The notes under the pieces are model-generated. The model saw only the letters and a list, made by a program, of their open reading frames with translations, was not told the DNA's origin and did no database searches. Of a stretch of 40,787 bases of DNA, positions 39,758-40,787 are shown in pieces; position 1 is the first letter of the stretch, and the number at the start of each line of letters is the position of its first letter. Origin of the DNA: Leisingera sp. JC1 (GTDB lineage: Bacteria > Pseudomonadota > Alphaproteobacteria > Rhodobacterales > Rhodobacteraceae). The position numbers and the translations under genes are program-made. The stretch is from positions 79,640-120,426 of the forward strand of contig NZ_LYUZ01000013.1 of the NCBI RefSeq assembly GCF_001679925.1, read 5' to 3'.

Positions 39758-40787
39758 GTGCAAGGCACTATCCTGGTCATCGACGGCGTCTCCACCAACC
39801 GCATCATGCTGAAGGTGCAGCTGGCGGCTGCCTACTACGATGCCGTGCAGGCCGGCAGCGTGGCAGAGGTGCTGCAGGCCGCCCGCAACTGCCGCCCCGA
39901 CCTTGTGCTCACAGCGATGTCGCTGCCCGATGGCACCGCTGCAGATGTCAAACGCACGCTGGCAGCGGATGAATCGCTTGCCGATCTGCCGGTGATCGCG
40001 GTTTCCGACTGGGAGGGCCACCAGGCCCGGCTGCAGGCACTGGCCGCAGGCATTGACGATGTGCTGCAGCAGCCGGTGGACGACGTGATCCTGCAGGCCC
40101 GCATCCGCAGCCTGCTGCGCGCGCGCAGCGCCAGCGAGGAGCTGAACCTGCAGCGCGACGCCTCGCAGGGCTTCATCCTGCCGCTGTGCGACCGTGCTGG
40201 CGCCGAGAGCCTGCGCAATGCCACCGTTGCCCTGGTGGCCGAGGACCCGCGCACCGCCATGGCTTGGCGCGACCGCCTGTCCTCCAGCCTGCCCTATGCG
40301 CTTCGCAGCCACGCCATCAGCGACATTCAGGGCCTGATGCAGGCGCCGGTGGCAGATGCCATCATCATTGAACTGAACGAGGCGTCGGCCGGCCCCGGCC
40401 TGCGCCTGCTGGCCGACCTGCGCGCCCGCGCTGCCACCCGCAAATCAGTGGTCATTGCCGTGCCCAATCCCGCCGATCCGCATATCGCGGCAGAGGCGCT
40501 GGACCGCGGCGCCCACGACGTGCTGCAAACCGGGTTCGATGTCGAAGAGCTTGCCCTGCGCCTGAACATGCAGCTGCAGCAGAAAGCCCGCAACGACCTG
40601 ATGCGCGACAGCGTCCGCAATGGCTTGCGCGCAGCCAACCTGGACCCGATGACCGGCCTCTACAACCGCCGCTACGCCAAGCCTTTCCTGGACCGGGTGG
40701 CGCATTCAGCTTCCGAGACCGGCGAAAAATTCGCCGTCATGCTGGCCGATCTCGACCACTTCAAGCGGATCAATGACCTCTATGGCC
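39758..40787 (+). CDS. pleD: PleD-like two-receiver diguanylate cyclase (partial, runs off window)
   Basis: The frame opens with GTG at 39758 (AAGGA seven bases upstream) and is still open at the end of the window after 343 codons. The order is receiver 1 (about 1-120), degenerate receiver 2 (about 155-280), then the start of a GGDEF domain (LDPMTGLYNRRY, MLADLDHFKRINDLYG). This is the PleD layout. In receiver 1, counted against Caulobacter PleD, Asp53 is Ala53 (LVLTAMSLPDG), the acidic pair Asp-Asp is Asp9-Gly10 and Lys105 is Gln105, so ordinary phosphorylation is unlikely. The GGDEF signature itself lies outside the window. Confidence 0.85.
   Translation, partial: MQGTILVIDGVSTNRIMLKVQLAAAYYDAVQAGSVAEVLQAARNCRPDLVLTAMSLPDGTAADVKRTLAADESLADLPVIAVSDWEGHQARLQALAAGIDDVLQQPVDDVILQARIRSLLRARSASEELNLQRDASQGFILPLCDRAGAESLRNATVALVAEDPRTAMAWRDRLSSSLPYALRSHAISDIQGLMQAPVADAIIIELNEASAGPGLRLLADLRARAATRKSVVIAVPNPADPHIAAEALDRGAHDVLQTGFDVEELALRLNMQLQQKARNDLMRDSVRNGLRAANLDPMTGLYNRRYAKPFLDRVAHSASETGEKFAVMLADLDHFKRINDLYG

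Overview
The window looks like a chromosomal segment of a marine alphaproteobacterium of the Roseobacter group (Rhodobacteraceae; Leisingera/Phaeobacter/Ruegeria-like). This is inferred from the GC-rich codon use, the thiE-thiF-thiD arrangement, the wealth of ABC importers for organic N/P compounds, a cysteate-sulfo-lyase-like/TauE/LysR cluster, several trimethylamine-methyltransferase-like proteins and a PleD-type protein. No phage, transposase, plasmid or CRISPR feature was seen.

Layout. 1-1.8 kb: end of a thiamine operon (thiE tail, thiF-like with rhodanese tail, thiD). 1.9-4.9 kb: amidase, a glycosyltransferase-like protein and a small unknown. 5.4-5.7 kb: remnant of a SnoaL-like cyclase gene. 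5.8-8.5 kb: PLP-dependent cysteate/D-cysteine lyase-like enzyme plus TauE/SafE exporter, divergent from a LysR regulator with a clear dyad operator. 8.8-13.0 kb: a three-gene ABC importer of the putative 2-aminoethylphosphonate type. 13.6-17.2 kb: DsbA-like oxidoreductase, an unknown secreted protein, glutathionyl-hydroquinone reductase and a divergent LysR gene.

17.6-33.6 kb is the centre of interest: a coherent catabolic region. It holds a BetI-like TetR repressor; an operon of two phytoene-dehydrogenase-type FAD oxidoreductases, a GcvT-like aminomethyltransferase and a class III aminotransferase; a trimethylamine-dehydrogenase-like Fe-S flavoprotein divergent from a periplasmic binding protein; and a Rieske oxygenase-permease-permease-ATPase operon divergent from an MttB-like methyltransferase. 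The same palindrome, TTGAGCGCTCAA, sits in all three divergent promoter regions (18361, 26548, 31957), with a wider-spaced variant at 32027. Every transcription unit therefore has an operator, and the TetR protein is probably the shared repressor. I infer a pathway that imports an N-methylated quaternary ammonium compound, strips its methyl groups by oxygenase, flavin and possibly corrinoid/folate chemistry, and transaminates the resulting primary amine. The substrate is not known from the sequence.

33.8-34.6 kb carries tRNA-Thr(TGT) and tRNA-Glu(TTC), divergently oriented. 34.8-36.4 kb is an H-NOX-like sensor overlapping a diguanylate cyclase; the sensor appears to lack the residues that normally hold heme. 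36.8-39.7 kb: a second MttB-like protein, a HAD phosphatase and a DUF3572 protein. The window ends inside a PleD-like protein whose receiver domain lacks the phosphoacceptor Asp.
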